From NCBI RefSeq assembly GCF_963678635.1, contig NC_087066.1, positions 44,009,624 through 44,073,623 on the forward strand: 64,000 nt of DNA, in the 5' to 3' direction. Of the stretch, positions 1 to 9,366 are shown one piece after another. A model generated the notes under the pieces. The model saw only the letters and a list, made by a program, of their open reading frames with translations. It had not been told where the DNA came from and ran no database searches. Both the position numbers and the translations under genes were made by a program. The first letter of the stretch is position 1. Each line of letters starts with the position of its first letter. Source of the stretch: Symsagittifera roscoffensis. Taxonomy: Eukaryota; Xenacoelomorpha; Acoela; Convolutidae.

Positions 1-500
1 TTTACCATTCGATGCCAATTTTCCAACATTCCTGAGTCCGAACTCATTAAGTTTTTTTGCTATGAAATGAAATTTATTGACGAACTACACGAAATGATTC
101 AACAGCAGTCTAATATAATGGTGTACATAGGTGAAGCTGTAAATGAGACTCGATTTGTCTACCCGAATCGGGAGTAATTAAGCTCCTGAACCTCGAACAA
201 TGAAGCAAAGATTGTGTGGATCGCTTCGCAGATTCTCTTTAGAGGAAGCAACCCCATAAGCTTCACCGCTGCATGCAGGTGATCTTTCATGAAAAAGAGT
301 AACTCATGCTCCCACGGGCTTTCTGACTTGATGACTACCACTAAGGTCAGCGTTTTGTTCAATTCCGACCCTGCTAACACCTATATGAGATGTTCCGACC
401 AAAATAACCTGTTAGTTGAATCCATGAAGTCAGAGCTCGCAATGATAACCATTTTTACGGCTCCGGGGTCCTGTCGGTCACAGACTGCTAAAGCCTTCAG
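1..500 (-). pseudogene. Relic of the X protein (part 1), macro-SGNH-X module
   Basis: Read on the minus strand, one frame carries a stretch starting near 450 that lines up with the X protein encoded near 39.8-39.4 kb. The X copy has IMIVANSEF and SLFWPDVIM; here the matching pieces are MVIIASSDF and RLFWSEHLI, followed by a related helical segment down to about position 220. An in-frame stop lies just after RLFWSEHLI and another after the helical segment. The similarity probably continues to the window edge, but weakly. X is of unknown function. This copy is clearly dead. The alignment was made by eye; its order and spacing relative to the SGNH and macro relics to the right support it. Confidence 0.5.
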
Positions 501-1199
501 ATAACGGAGGCCCCGAGTTTTTTCCCGATTTTGAACGTCCTGCGCAGCTAACGATCTGCGTAAGCTGAGTTTTGAATGCCATTATTCGTGGGTCCAGAAA
601 CTTGTTTGGTCATTCTCTGGGTGGAATTGGCTATTCAGACCTTCACCAAGCTGGTCCTGTGTTTTGGGAGGCTCTAATACCGTCCGTTAGTCTCCAGCTC
701 CCATTGGTATTCTCGCGTTTACCGGACCAAAGATCCTTCCCTTTGGCAATCCTGGCAACTCGGCTATCTCTAGAGTGGTAGCTCGAAAAAAATGAGCTTC
801 AAGAGCCTTCCGCCACTCCACGCAATAGGAATCACTCAAGCTCTCATGTGTCAAGCTCTTCACTTCTGGTGGTTACGCCGGCTCTTGTCAATCGACGGTT
901 CCTATAGGTCAAATTACTTCAGTCGCTCAAGGTATCAAGATTTCGCTCAAGGTATCAAGGGCGGTTTGCGGTCTTCATCTCTCACTTCTGCTCATTTACC
1001 AAAGGTGGTTGATTAACAAAACATTGGAGTGTGCATGCTATTCTCCTCTCACTCTTGTGCGAGGTTGAGTTAAGATTCCTACTCCGCCCTCCCCAGCGCT
1101 ATTTTTGGAAAAACATCTCAAAAGGTCGAATCAAAAGGCCTTGATACACAGAAGATTGCATTCGGAGGCGGACCAAAATTGAGGCGTCCGGTCTGGACT
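501..1199 (-). other. Unresolved part of the same relic
   Basis: By position this stretch should correspond to the region between the SGNH domain and X. I could not follow an alignment here, and nothing else is recognisable. The plus-strand open frames here look like chance. Confidence 0.25.
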
Positions 1200-1650
1200 A
1201 ATTCATTCAGGTGGGTCGATGCGATGCTGAAATATTTTATTTAACCATTCTTTGCATATTGGTTTATCAAAATGTATTACATACTTCGAGCTTCCCTCAG
1301 GTAGTGATTGCTCCAGTTTGCCAGTCACATCTAGCATCTCACGTTATCGCCATCCTTCATAATGTGTGGCACAGAGCAAATCGTGAGCACGGCGGGGTTG
1401 AAGTATCTTTCGAAGTACCGGCCTCTAGGTACACCGTTTGTCGCCGCCATTAGCGTCACAGTATTTTTTTAATGACCAAAATCTCTAGCGAGGTCAAAGT
1501 TTGAGGCATCGCCGCTCCAAAGAAATTCAAGACTCTGATTTGCCAATGAGCTGTCAATCCTGTTAACACCCTATTGAGGCTATCACCAGATATTGGATGA
1601 ACGTTTTCGTCGGGTGCGAGAGGCTTCTCCAGATAATCAGTTCAGTAAAG
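1200..1650 (-). pseudogene. SGNH/GDSL hydrolase relic
   Basis: Minus-strand translation shows a block I motif SGDSLNRVLTGL (GDS codons at 1579-1587) matching LGDSLVRVLSNL of the better preserved SGNH protein at 41.1 kb. A second block follows, FNPAVLTICSVP, matching CAVLNVCTVP, then LANWSNHYLREA matching VRWNNILRNLA. Several stops and at least one frameshift interrupt the frame, so no product is expected. SGNH hydrolases are esterases or lipases with a Ser in GDS and a distal DxxH pair; the distal pair was not found here. The order on the minus strand (macro, SGNH, X) is the same as at 33.8-44.1 kb. Confidence 0.6.
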
Positions 1651-3389
1651 GTCTCAAAAGCCAATCTCCTGCTCTTCTGTGAGGCACTCCAACCTTTTCA
1701 GCTCTGCCTCTCTCTCGTAGCTGCCAGTCTTGTCCTTTTTGTAGTTTACAATGACTGCCTCGCGTACCTACCATGGTCTTGAGAAAAAACAAAAGAAATT
1801 TTAGACAAATTAGTGTCGTTTTCTATTGCGTGGTGCGAAAGAAAGATATTGCATGAAAACTATAATTTAGAGATGTTCGAAAGTCATAGTAAAATAGGCG
1901 AAATGAAAAACAAATCCTCCGAGAAAAAGAAAACAATCCTTAAGAAAATCAAATGCATCATCTTTTTTTGCAGAAAATTTTTGATTTTTGAAGGGTTTTA
2001 TTTCCAAAATGGCGCATAAAATTTCAAAAAACTAACTTACTCGAGTAAAACTAAGTTTTCACGGCTTAACTTAAGCATAAATAAGCTATTGTAAGCGTGC
2101 TTGCTCACCTATTTTGCACGAAACTAGGCCAAAAATCAAAACATCTCAAAACTTTCAGCTGTCATTTGAATCACAACTGAAAGTGTTTTATTATGATATA
2201 TCACTTCAACCCAATCGATGATTAATTCTGGTACCTGAATTTGCTTGGAAAACCAAAAAAGAGGGAAAAAATGAAAACACACCTGAATCCAAAGTTTTTC
2301 CCTGTTCTTAATGGTCGGAACAAAAAGCCAATGAAACCGTCGAAAACACAAAACGGGGGACAAGATAATAAAAACGAGACATGATAGAGCAAAATAAAGC
2401 AAATATTTTTTCACAAATCATTTGAAAAGAACTGCTGAGACTGAATTGAATTATGCGTGCCACCTTATTGCTTTCTAAGCATCAAAACTTCTTCGGTGAA
2501 GTTCCCCGCTGTCCGTTTTGCACTCATTCTATTTCCTTTTATAGTGCCTCAGTCTCTGGATATTCCACTTCAGTCTGTTGTGCTCGGATCATGAATGACA
2601 GTCTACTTGATGATTTGGCTCGAGTCATGACCTCCGGTTTGTTTAGATGACGGAATTACCCTGCCCCATGTTCCTGCCCTCGTGTTCATTCACTAAAGTG
2701 CAAAACAGGTTTCTCAAGAGTTCGTACTGGCGCTTCAAAGCCGCTCGAACTGGTTGCCAAAAACGGTCTAACATATCTCAAGAAGACTGAAACTAAAAAA
2801 AAACTCAAGAAAACCAACCTCAAGAAAACCAAACTAAGGAATAATAAATTCGAGAAGCGTGTTAAGTCCGGATAGTTATCGATTTATTCTACAGTATCCC
2901 GTCGTGTTTTTTCTACACTGATTATAATGTTGTTTTAAGTTTCAACACATGCCCTCAATTCCGTTGAAAAACGCAGTGCTTTTTTTGATAAAAGGAAGTA
3001 AATATTGTTCCAACCGCTTCTTAACAGTAAAAAGCTCCCCTCAGAAGTCTCTGCAAGTGGCTTATTTACTCTAAAAACCCTGCAAAAATTATTTTATAGC
3101 GCCTAGTTCATTGACTGTCAACCAAGCAATTAATATTAGTAAATAATTATGTATATATTTATATATATATAACCCAATTTGTATCGAACATGCTAAGAGT
3201 ATAACCCCCTTCTTTTAGCTTTGAATGAGAGCAAATCAAGATCTATAATGAATCTTCAAGAATTAGGCTTAAGTTGTGTTCTTTAGAGCCCCTTTCTGTC
3301 CCAGAATACGTTGTTTATCAAGCTTAGTCGCCCTTGTCTTACTCGGGCGATGTTGAAGTATTATTTTTTGTGGAGGTGTACCGTTATCT
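1651..3389 (-). other. Interval between SGNH and macro relics, nothing else recognised
   Basis: This 1.7-kb interval compares with about 1.56 kb between the macro domain end and the GDS motif in the copy at 41-43 kb, so it probably held the spacer, the small ORF and the coiled-coil half of the SGNH protein. I could not recognise residual coding similarity. It is AT-rich, with an A-rich stretch near 2790-2840. Confidence 0.3.
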
Positions 3390-4062
3390 CAATCTCCGCG
3401 CAGAATGGCATGGAGTTCTCCTGGATGCATTCTTTCTCTGTTTGGGTCCTCTACTGATATCGAGACTTCGTTCACTCTTTTTTAATCAAAAGTTTACCCT
3501 CCGGGTCAGCGCTAGCACGACGTATTCTGGAGCTACCATATTTTCCCGCTCACTCTTGCTGGTATAAAAAACCTAGTTTTTTTGTCAGAAAACTGCGACA
3601 GCATGAGTGGGAATGCAGCTAATCCAAACAGTCCTCGTCTCTGTCCAAATATGAATTCCTTTATGCGATATTGTCGTTTGAAATCTTTTTTCGTCTTCAA
3701 TGTCTGCGATTGCGCAGATCGCGCTTGTTCTATGAGACAAGTTGAAGTCACAATCAGTGAGCACAAGGTTTTCTGAGCATTTTTTGCGTATTCCGATTTT
3801 CGCTCTGAACTTTCTGCAAGTGGTTGGTTCAGCTTCTTCCTGTTCCACTTCCACAGCCTTGGTTTTTCTTATTCCTTAAGCTTTTTAATCAAAATTCTTT
3901 GGTAAAAATTACTCCATTCCCCAGACACAATGTTTAACGGTACCCACATTATTGGCGCTGGCTCTAGTTTGGCAGAAGGAATCTTGATTGGCTGATCTCT
4001 GGCTATCCACTTAAAACTCGGTATCTTCTCCCGAATGTGGTTTCTCGTCAGTCCCCCCCCCC
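3390..4062 (-). pseudogene. Macro-domain relic (TARG1/Poa1p-like)
   Basis: Three minus-strand frames together track the macro-domain protein at 42.7-44.1 kb. The upstream part, ending near 3880, contains IKIPSAKLEPAPIM and LIKKLKE, matching LLIPASNLDLIPGM and LIIKKLRI. Then LVLTDCDFNLSHRTSAICAI (about 3767-3708) matches IILTDSDFILTNRTCAIAI. FKRQYRIKEFIFGQRRG (about 3682-3632) matches FKREYKNIEFLWKQRPG. Finally VEDPNRERMHPGELHAIL (about 3449-3396) matches VYDPNRGRLHPRELYALV. Frame changes and stops show it is dead. A run of 13 C bases near 4050 closes the alignable part. The macro-fold assignment rests on the better copy. Confidence 0.6.
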
Positions 4063-4529
4063 CCTTCTATCTGTTCTACCTGTTGAGAGATCGTGGATCC
4101 ATTTTAAAATTCTCAATTTCGGTAGCTTACTTTTTTTATTCTGCTTTGATCTAGATTCACCTAATCTTCCGTTGTGCTTTTTTTAACCAAAATGACTCAT
4201 CGTCCTTGATGGTTTGCCACTTTCATCAAGTCAGTTGCAGATTAGTCTGCTGCTAACTGAATCATTGGTAGTTCAGGCCTTCCTGAGAGGGCCATGAAAA
4301 CACTAAGTAAAAGTCGTTTGGTTCAATCGCATGAGAGGTTAAGAGTGAAATGCTCTCTAGCAATTGGCTCAAGGGCCAGAGACACTATCTCTATTAATTT
4401 TTATTTCAATCGATTGGAGCCGATTTGTGGTACGCTTAGCAAATGGAACTCAAATATCGTTTAGGTCATGCAAACTCACGCAAAGGCCATTCAAAACAGG
4501 GCCGGAACAATATAGTAGTTTTTAATTTT

Positions 4530-4912
4530 TGTTATTTTTTGTGTTTGTCCATTCCAGATACGTCAAGCTGAAATTAACCTTACATCAACATAATCGCCAA
4601 AAATGCATTCAATAAAACATAATCAGGTCTGCCTTCTGTTGTGCGTCCAAATCATTGAATTTAGAATCTCCTAATAGTATCAAATTAGAATTTTATGATT
4701 GTGCTTAGAAAAGAAAGATAGCCAATTCCTCAATAAGTTCAAATTTTTTCGTTATGTTTGGAGTGCATGATAAAACAAAATTGCTGTTTTTTCATTCCTG
4801 CTTGATGAGTTTTTGATTTCAACCCAGATGCTATCAAAGTTTTTTTTGCAGTGTGTTACAATTTTGCCGTAGTTTTGGGTTCCAGTTTTTGGAACAAATA
4901 GCATCACACCTC
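4530..4912 (-). pseudogene. LINE endonuclease-domain fragment
   Basis: The minus strand reads GGVMLFVPKTGTQNYGKI and then CKKNFDSIWVEIKN, in the style of the apurinic-like endonuclease domain of non-LTR retrotransposons (a G-G-V block, then a DSIWVEI strand). Further on, other frames give WLSFLSKHN and LLGDSKFNDLDA, resembling the LIGDFN catalytic block with the usual Asn region altered. Stops and frameshifts are present. No RT follows: downstream on this strand the macro-domain relic begins. The family (CR1/L2-like or other) cannot be fixed by eye. Confidence 0.5.
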
Positions 4913-6429
4913 CTCTTTTTGTTTAGTTTTTGCCGTCAATTCTTATTAAACCAAAATTTGAACTTTCATTCGCCTACAATTTTTTGTCATTTTAGTCGTT
5001 GAACCGTGTTTCTGATAAATCAAAGATCGTTTTCCTTCTATTTTTTTTCACGAGTGATTTGAGGTCTGACTGTTTTCGGTTGTAATTTATAAAGCTTAGA
5101 TTAACAATTTTCATATTTTTCCTGTAGTTCTATAGTTATTTTAAACAATTTTAAATTTTACAGGGATCCGAGTTAAGTAAATGTACCCTATTTGTTTTTT
5201 TTAAAGAAAAAATATTAATAAAATAAACAAGTTTGAAATTAATTTAGAAGATATCAAACGTTTTGTAAAGGATAAATACTGAAACAAGTGCGCTGGAGAG
5301 TTAAAATTCTTAACAGGAAAGTGCTCGAGATAGGCACTCTGTAAAATTTTGAAAGATAGACTGCGAAATCCCGTGGATAATTGTTCTCATCAATTCTTTT
5401 ATTTCAAAAACTGTGAATACCAATTTGTTAAGGCTCGTTCATTGCAAATACAGAGATACTAGTAAAAATTACAGAAGCATTTTATCTTGTTAAGAGAAAA
5501 AATACCAGGCTTTTGGAATAAGATTATCTTAATTATTGTCGTTACCAACGGAAAAACTTCGCATAATTAATTGGCTGTTGGTTTTGACGATTCAAACTTT
5601 CAAAATTTCTTAATAAAAAAATAAGTGCCGTTGTTTTTTTCTGCTATAAGGATGGTTTCATGGTTGATAAGTTGATATGGAGTTCGCATGTTATCTGAAT
5701 TTTTCCCAAAAAAAAAATTGTTTCTTTGATTTCCTTCATCATTGGAGTAGATCTTTAGCACCTAGAAACCATTCCTATTGCCGTACTTTGCTTGTCAATA
5801 ATCTAAGCGTCAATGGTCAAACTATTTTCTTGACTAAAGAAAATAGGGGTATTTCAAATAATGCAACCGTTTCGGGATTGAACTTGATGTCATCTGGAAT
5901 CAAAACTGATTTTTTTTCGCTCAGATTTGGTATTGTATTGATTTATGCATTGCAACTTATACACACCATTTCGACTCATAGGTTTCGTTTTTCCTCGGTG
6001 GTACTTGCCCTATAAGTGTGCACAATTGTGTCATTTGGTAGTGTTTCAAGTCTAATACGAGCCGTTATGTTTGACCCTAAAAATTAGTTTTTAGTGTATT
6101 CTGAGATTTGGAATGGAAATTGTCTCGTGGTTTAAATCCTTTGCTTTTTTGCTCAAAATCGACCTGCTTTCATCTTTGTTTGAGACAGATGAGCTGGTGA
6201 TTGCCTCTCTCAGTTTCCGCTTATCTTCTTCCGGTTTGTGGAGGTTGTCAAAATGTTTGATAACTGGCTGATTTGTTTACTCTTCTCATCTCAGTTTGTG
6301 ACCAGTTGACCTAATATATGAGGATTATTCTTTATTTACCTTTTTTTAAAATTAACAGGCGGTTGAAGACGAATTAGCAGAGAGAGGAAGATTTTTATAA
6401 ATATTGAGCGAGGCAAGCAAAATTTTAGC
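4913..6429. other. AT-rich DNA, nothing recognised
   Basis: Homopolymer-rich AT sequence. The longest open stretch, 5677-6015 on the plus strand, gives a 112-residue composition-driven translation with no motif. I annotate no gene here. Confidence 0.4.
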
Positions 6430-7230
6430 TCTGCCTTGTCGCGTGTTTCCATCGATGAGATGATTCGTTTTTATAAGGAATACTTAAAGATCATTTGGAA
6501 TAACCTGAGTAATTAGAAAAATTAATAAAAAGAAAAAACCAAATGACCAAAAACAAAAATTTTTTGTTGAAAATCATTTACAACTTTAGTTGTAAGCAAT
6601 TTATTACAATCTAATACGAGTCAATTTGATGGAACCGTTACATATTTTTCTCGTTTTACTTTCAAATTATTCGATTTAAGGATTCAATTGATTCTTTGTA
6701 AGTTTACAGTCAAGTTTCACCTCTCTCGCGAGTTTATTTACGAAAGTTTTCTCATTTTTTGTCGGAAAATACTTTAACAATCAGCCGGTGTTTTAAGTTT
6801 TTAGAGAAACCTCATAGAGAAAAATACAGTAAACTTTCGCAACTGTTTTGTAGACCGACCATCTCTGTTTGTGATTTTCGGAGCTTAAAACATCGCAATT
6901 GAACTCAACCGTTCAAAGCATTATAGTTGTTAGAATTGGTTTAAAATTAGCAAAACCTTATTGGGCACCGGGTCTCCAAATCCACAATTTGCAACAGATA
7001 ACGTCGTTATTCTTTTTACTTTCGGTTTTTGGAGGGTTCGGATTGGTCACAAATGGGCCGCTGAGCCCTCCGGCTCCCAACGATTCGACGAACAACGCTT
7101 TTACTGCACAAGCTTGATGCGTTCAGAAGCGTCTTCTTTTTTTCTAAGTCAACCAGCTTTTTGTCTTCTTTTGCTGTTCCGTCTAGCTTGTTTGATTTTT
7201 CAAATATTTGAAAAGTATGGAAAAAATATC
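6430..7230. repeat. Old tandem repeat, unit part A (first copy)
   Basis: This segment matches 26715-27480 at clearly reduced identity. Shared landmarks are CGATGAGATGATTCG against TTGATGAGACAATTCG, TTATTGGGCACCG, and GGATTGGTCACAA. It lies directly left of the LTR element; its continuation (part B) resumes at 26156, right of the element. Confidence 0.6.
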
Positions 7231-7234
7231 ATAG
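7231..7234. repeat. Target-site duplication, left copy (ATAG)
   Basis: The four bases ATAG precede the 5' LTR and are repeated at 26152-26155 directly after the 3' LTR. Short target duplications of 4-6 bp are the normal footprint of Ty3/Gypsy integrases. Confidence 0.85.
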
Positions 7235-7644
7235 TGGAACCTGATCTAAACTACATTTTATGATTGGATAATTTAGATATTTTACCAATGTAAAGTATTT
7301 AATATTAACCAATCATGATCCATCTAACTAACAACCCACTTATTTGTAAGTGCTGAAGTTACTTGTAATTTCAGCACCAGAGAGATTTGAATTTAACTTA
7401 GAAATTAGTTGGACTCTCCCGAGCACTTCAGCAACCGCAATAAACCAGTATACCCTAGATCTATTGAGCCTAGCAGAGACTAGTTAAACAACCTGAGACT
7501 AGATAGTATAAGAGTAAGATTAGGATCGGTATTAGACTAAGAAGTTGCACGAATCTATCCGGCCGAAAATAAGATAGCGTGACGAGCAGACGGTGTAACC
7601 TATCCGAAATTACTCTATGAGTTAACCAACTCGGTCATAACTCA
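7235..7644 (+). repeat. 5' LTR
   Basis: 410 bp from TGGAACC to AACTCA, almost identical to 25742-26151. It contains an AATAAA at 7439-7444 usable as poly(A) signal. It also has an inverted repeat GTGCTGAA...TTCAGCAC near 7350-7377 that can form an 8-bp stem, and ATGATTGG...CCAATCAT arms near 7260 and 7309. No clear TATA box was picked out. Confidence 0.93.
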
Positions 7645-7646
7645 TC

Positions 7647-7664
7647 TGGTGCGACCATAAGTCT
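7647..7664 (+). other. Candidate tRNA primer-binding site
   Basis: Two bases after the LTR comes TGGTGCGACCATAAGTCT. It starts with the TGG that pairs with a tRNA 3' CCA, at the expected place. The complementary tRNA end would be GGTCGCACCA. I could not assign it to a tRNA species from memory, and the fit to a standard T-arm is off by one base. Confidence 0.6.
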
Positions 7665-7731
7665 CGAACAAGACCTTAATAGCTTAGAATTAACCAAAAT
7701 AGATTAGAAATTAGACAAAAACATTTAAAAA

Positions 7732-7965
7732 ATGTTATACGACAATAATTTAATCGAAATGTCTCTACGACTCAATAGATCAGAGCCAATATTCCGAACC
7801 ATAACAGAACTACCCGGAATTGGAAGAAGACCTCGAACCAGAGACGACATACGACAAAGTAGAAACTTGCCATATAGCTATATGATAGTTAGGCAAAAAC
7901 CAGAACAAACTTTTATATTTAGAATACTACTAGCAATGAATTTAGATTTTCATTTGCAAACATAA
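7732..7965 (+). CDS. Leader small ORF, unknown
   Basis: A 77-codon open frame, the first ATG frame of length in the leader, lies 90 bp past the primer-binding site. The translation is polar and has no motif I recognise. It could act as an upstream ORF that reduces or stages translation of the genes behind it, or it may be chance. It ends well before the leader repeats and the Gag-region frames. Confidence 0.3.
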   Translation: MLYDNNLIEMSLRLNRSEPIFRTITELPGIGRRPRTRDDIRQSRNLPYSYMIVRQKPEQTFIFRILLAMNLDFHLQT

Positions 7966-8276
7966 AACCTTGAAGTTAATCTTCAAAATCATTTCAGGCG
8001 CTAAACAAAATTATTAATATACAATAACGATTGATAAAAAGATCTAAGATCGTTTTCCTAAAACTCTGCAGTAATATACAAAACATGTTTGAAAAATATT
8101 TATTGAAAAATAAAAAATAAAAATTAGTAGCATGACAATAAATGGTTAGTAATCATAAATCATCCTGTTGTTCCAGCTCCATCACCTAAAACATAACAGC
8201 AATCATAAACCCACTAATATCATCAAAACACTAAATCTTTCCTTTACACACATTTAAAATTTTATTAAAACTTAAA

Positions 8277-8396
8277 TTCACTTAATTTTAAAACCAGATC
8301 ATCAAGGCTTATCCTTGGATCTTAAATCATTTTCTACTTAATTAAATTTCAAATTTGATCATCAAGGCTTATCCTTGGATCAAACAGAACAACTTT
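8277..8396 (+). repeat. Two 60-bp leader repeats with hairpin core
   Basis: The 25-bp core GATCATCAAGG-CTTAT-CCTTGGATC occurs at 8297-8321 and again at 8357-8381, exactly 60 bp apart. Each core is self-complementary with a 5-nt loop and a small bulge. The flanking ACTTAATT is repeated too, with a third trace near 8410. Position in the untranslated leader suggests a role such as packaging, dimerisation or protein binding, but this is a guess. Confidence 0.7.
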
Positions 8397-8439
8397 GTTC
8401 TCCCCCATCCACTTAATTAGTGTCTAACGACCTCAAACG

Positions 8440-8798
8440 TCGATTCACTACCCAACCCTTTCTAAAGACCTAAGACTAATAGAAATTTTTAAACAAAACT
8501 TATCATTCAAATTAGGATAAACAGTGAAGAACTTCGGTTATTCATCCTTCACTTGACCCCCCCTCTTACCAGACCCAGGATAAATCTTAGACTTAGTAAG
8601 TTTAAAATAGTATCTAACGAACTACTCGCGTTCTAATTATACCTGAACCTTGTGGATCGATTTACTATTCTCCAACCCTTGAACACAATCACTACCCCTA
8701 AGTAAGATTAAGTAAGTTAACACCTTAACTTATACTAGCCACGAGAAAGTAAAAAATCATTCTTCGGAATCGATATACTTTTCTCTCCAACCCTGAAC
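8440..8798 (+). repeat. Three degenerate leader motifs TCGATnnACT...CCAACCC
   Basis: Copies begin at 8440, 8657 and 8770: each has TCGAT, then ACT within a few bases, then CCAACCC, and two continue with TGAAC. They share an imperfect core in an otherwise non-coding leader. Spaced protein-binding repeats in the leader are known in Drosophila gypsy (insulator); whether these act in that way is untested. Confidence 0.45.
8596..8717 (+). promoter_or_regulatory. Cluster of three candidate splice donors in the leader
   Basis: GTAAGT at 8596-8601, GTAAGA at 8702-8707 and GTAAGT at 8712-8717 all fit the 5' splice-site consensus from the GT on, although the bases before them (A rather than AG) are only fair. 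They lie upstream of every large ORF. That is the right place to produce a spliced subgenomic mRNA for the genes after Pol, as gypsy-type elements do for env. Confidence 0.4.
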
Positions 8799-8898
8799 AA
8801 ATAGACCCAGGTTAAGCTAACCAAAAAATCGTAAGAACTAACAGTTTAGGAAAATAGAAACCATTTAACAACCTTTTGCATCCGTCATCCTAAACCTT

Positions 8899-9366
8899 AT
8901 GTCATTTAAAAACCTAGGAAATAAACAAACAATCGTTTTACACAATTGTGAAATAGATAACAAAAAATACGACCTTGTAATCACACCTCATACACAAACA
9001 GTTGGATACATTCGAACAAAACGACAAACACTAAAAAGAAAAATAATAACGAAACAAAGACAAATAACACGAAAAAGATTTTCAAAAAATCGAAACGCAT
9101 TTTCAGAATCAGAAACCAACAGTTTAGACGAACTTTACAAACTAAAAGAATCAATAGATAAAAATTGCCCACTTCACGATCAATTATATTTTTCTGACTC
9201 AGAAACAACTTCAAATTCATCAAAAAGAGGAAAAAGAAGAATAAAAAAGCAGTATAAACACAAACCAGTACATTTATACAATTGGAATCAACCAATTCGA
9301 CACATTAATAATTACATATTAACAGTCATCGAACGAAAAAATGAGCTCAACGCACACCCCAGGTGA
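8899..9366 (+). CDS. Basic 155-residue protein upstream of Gag
   Basis: The first substantial ATG frame after the leader, overlapping the start of Gag by 26 nt in another frame. The protein is Lys/Arg-rich: a TKRQTLKRKIITKQRQITRK stretch around residues 39-58, an acidic SDSE patch near 100, then a second basic run (KRGKRRIKKQ). Such composition suggests nucleic-acid binding or nuclear targeting, but I know no family. It may be a separate accessory protein, or an N-terminal Gag extension reached by frameshifting. Base composition is like the Gag and Pol next to it, so it belongs to the element. Start chosen as the only early in-frame ATG. Confidence 0.65.
   Translation: MSFKNLGNKQTIVLHNCEIDNKKYDLVITPHTQTVGYIRTKRQTLKRKIITKQRQITRKRFSKNRNAFSESETNSLDELYKLKESIDKNCPLHDQLYFSDSETTSNSSKRGKRRIKKQYKHKPVHLYNWNQPIRHINNYILTVIERKNELNAHPR

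Noticed and set aside
1-177. Plus-strand open frame of 58 codons at the left edge ending at TAA 175-177
   Set aside because: The opposite strand here continues the X-protein relic with better-supported order and similarity; the plus frame is most likely its shadow.
5677-6015. 112-codon plus-strand open frame
   Set aside because: Composition is that of T-rich DNA, there is no motif, and no similar sequence elsewhere in the window.
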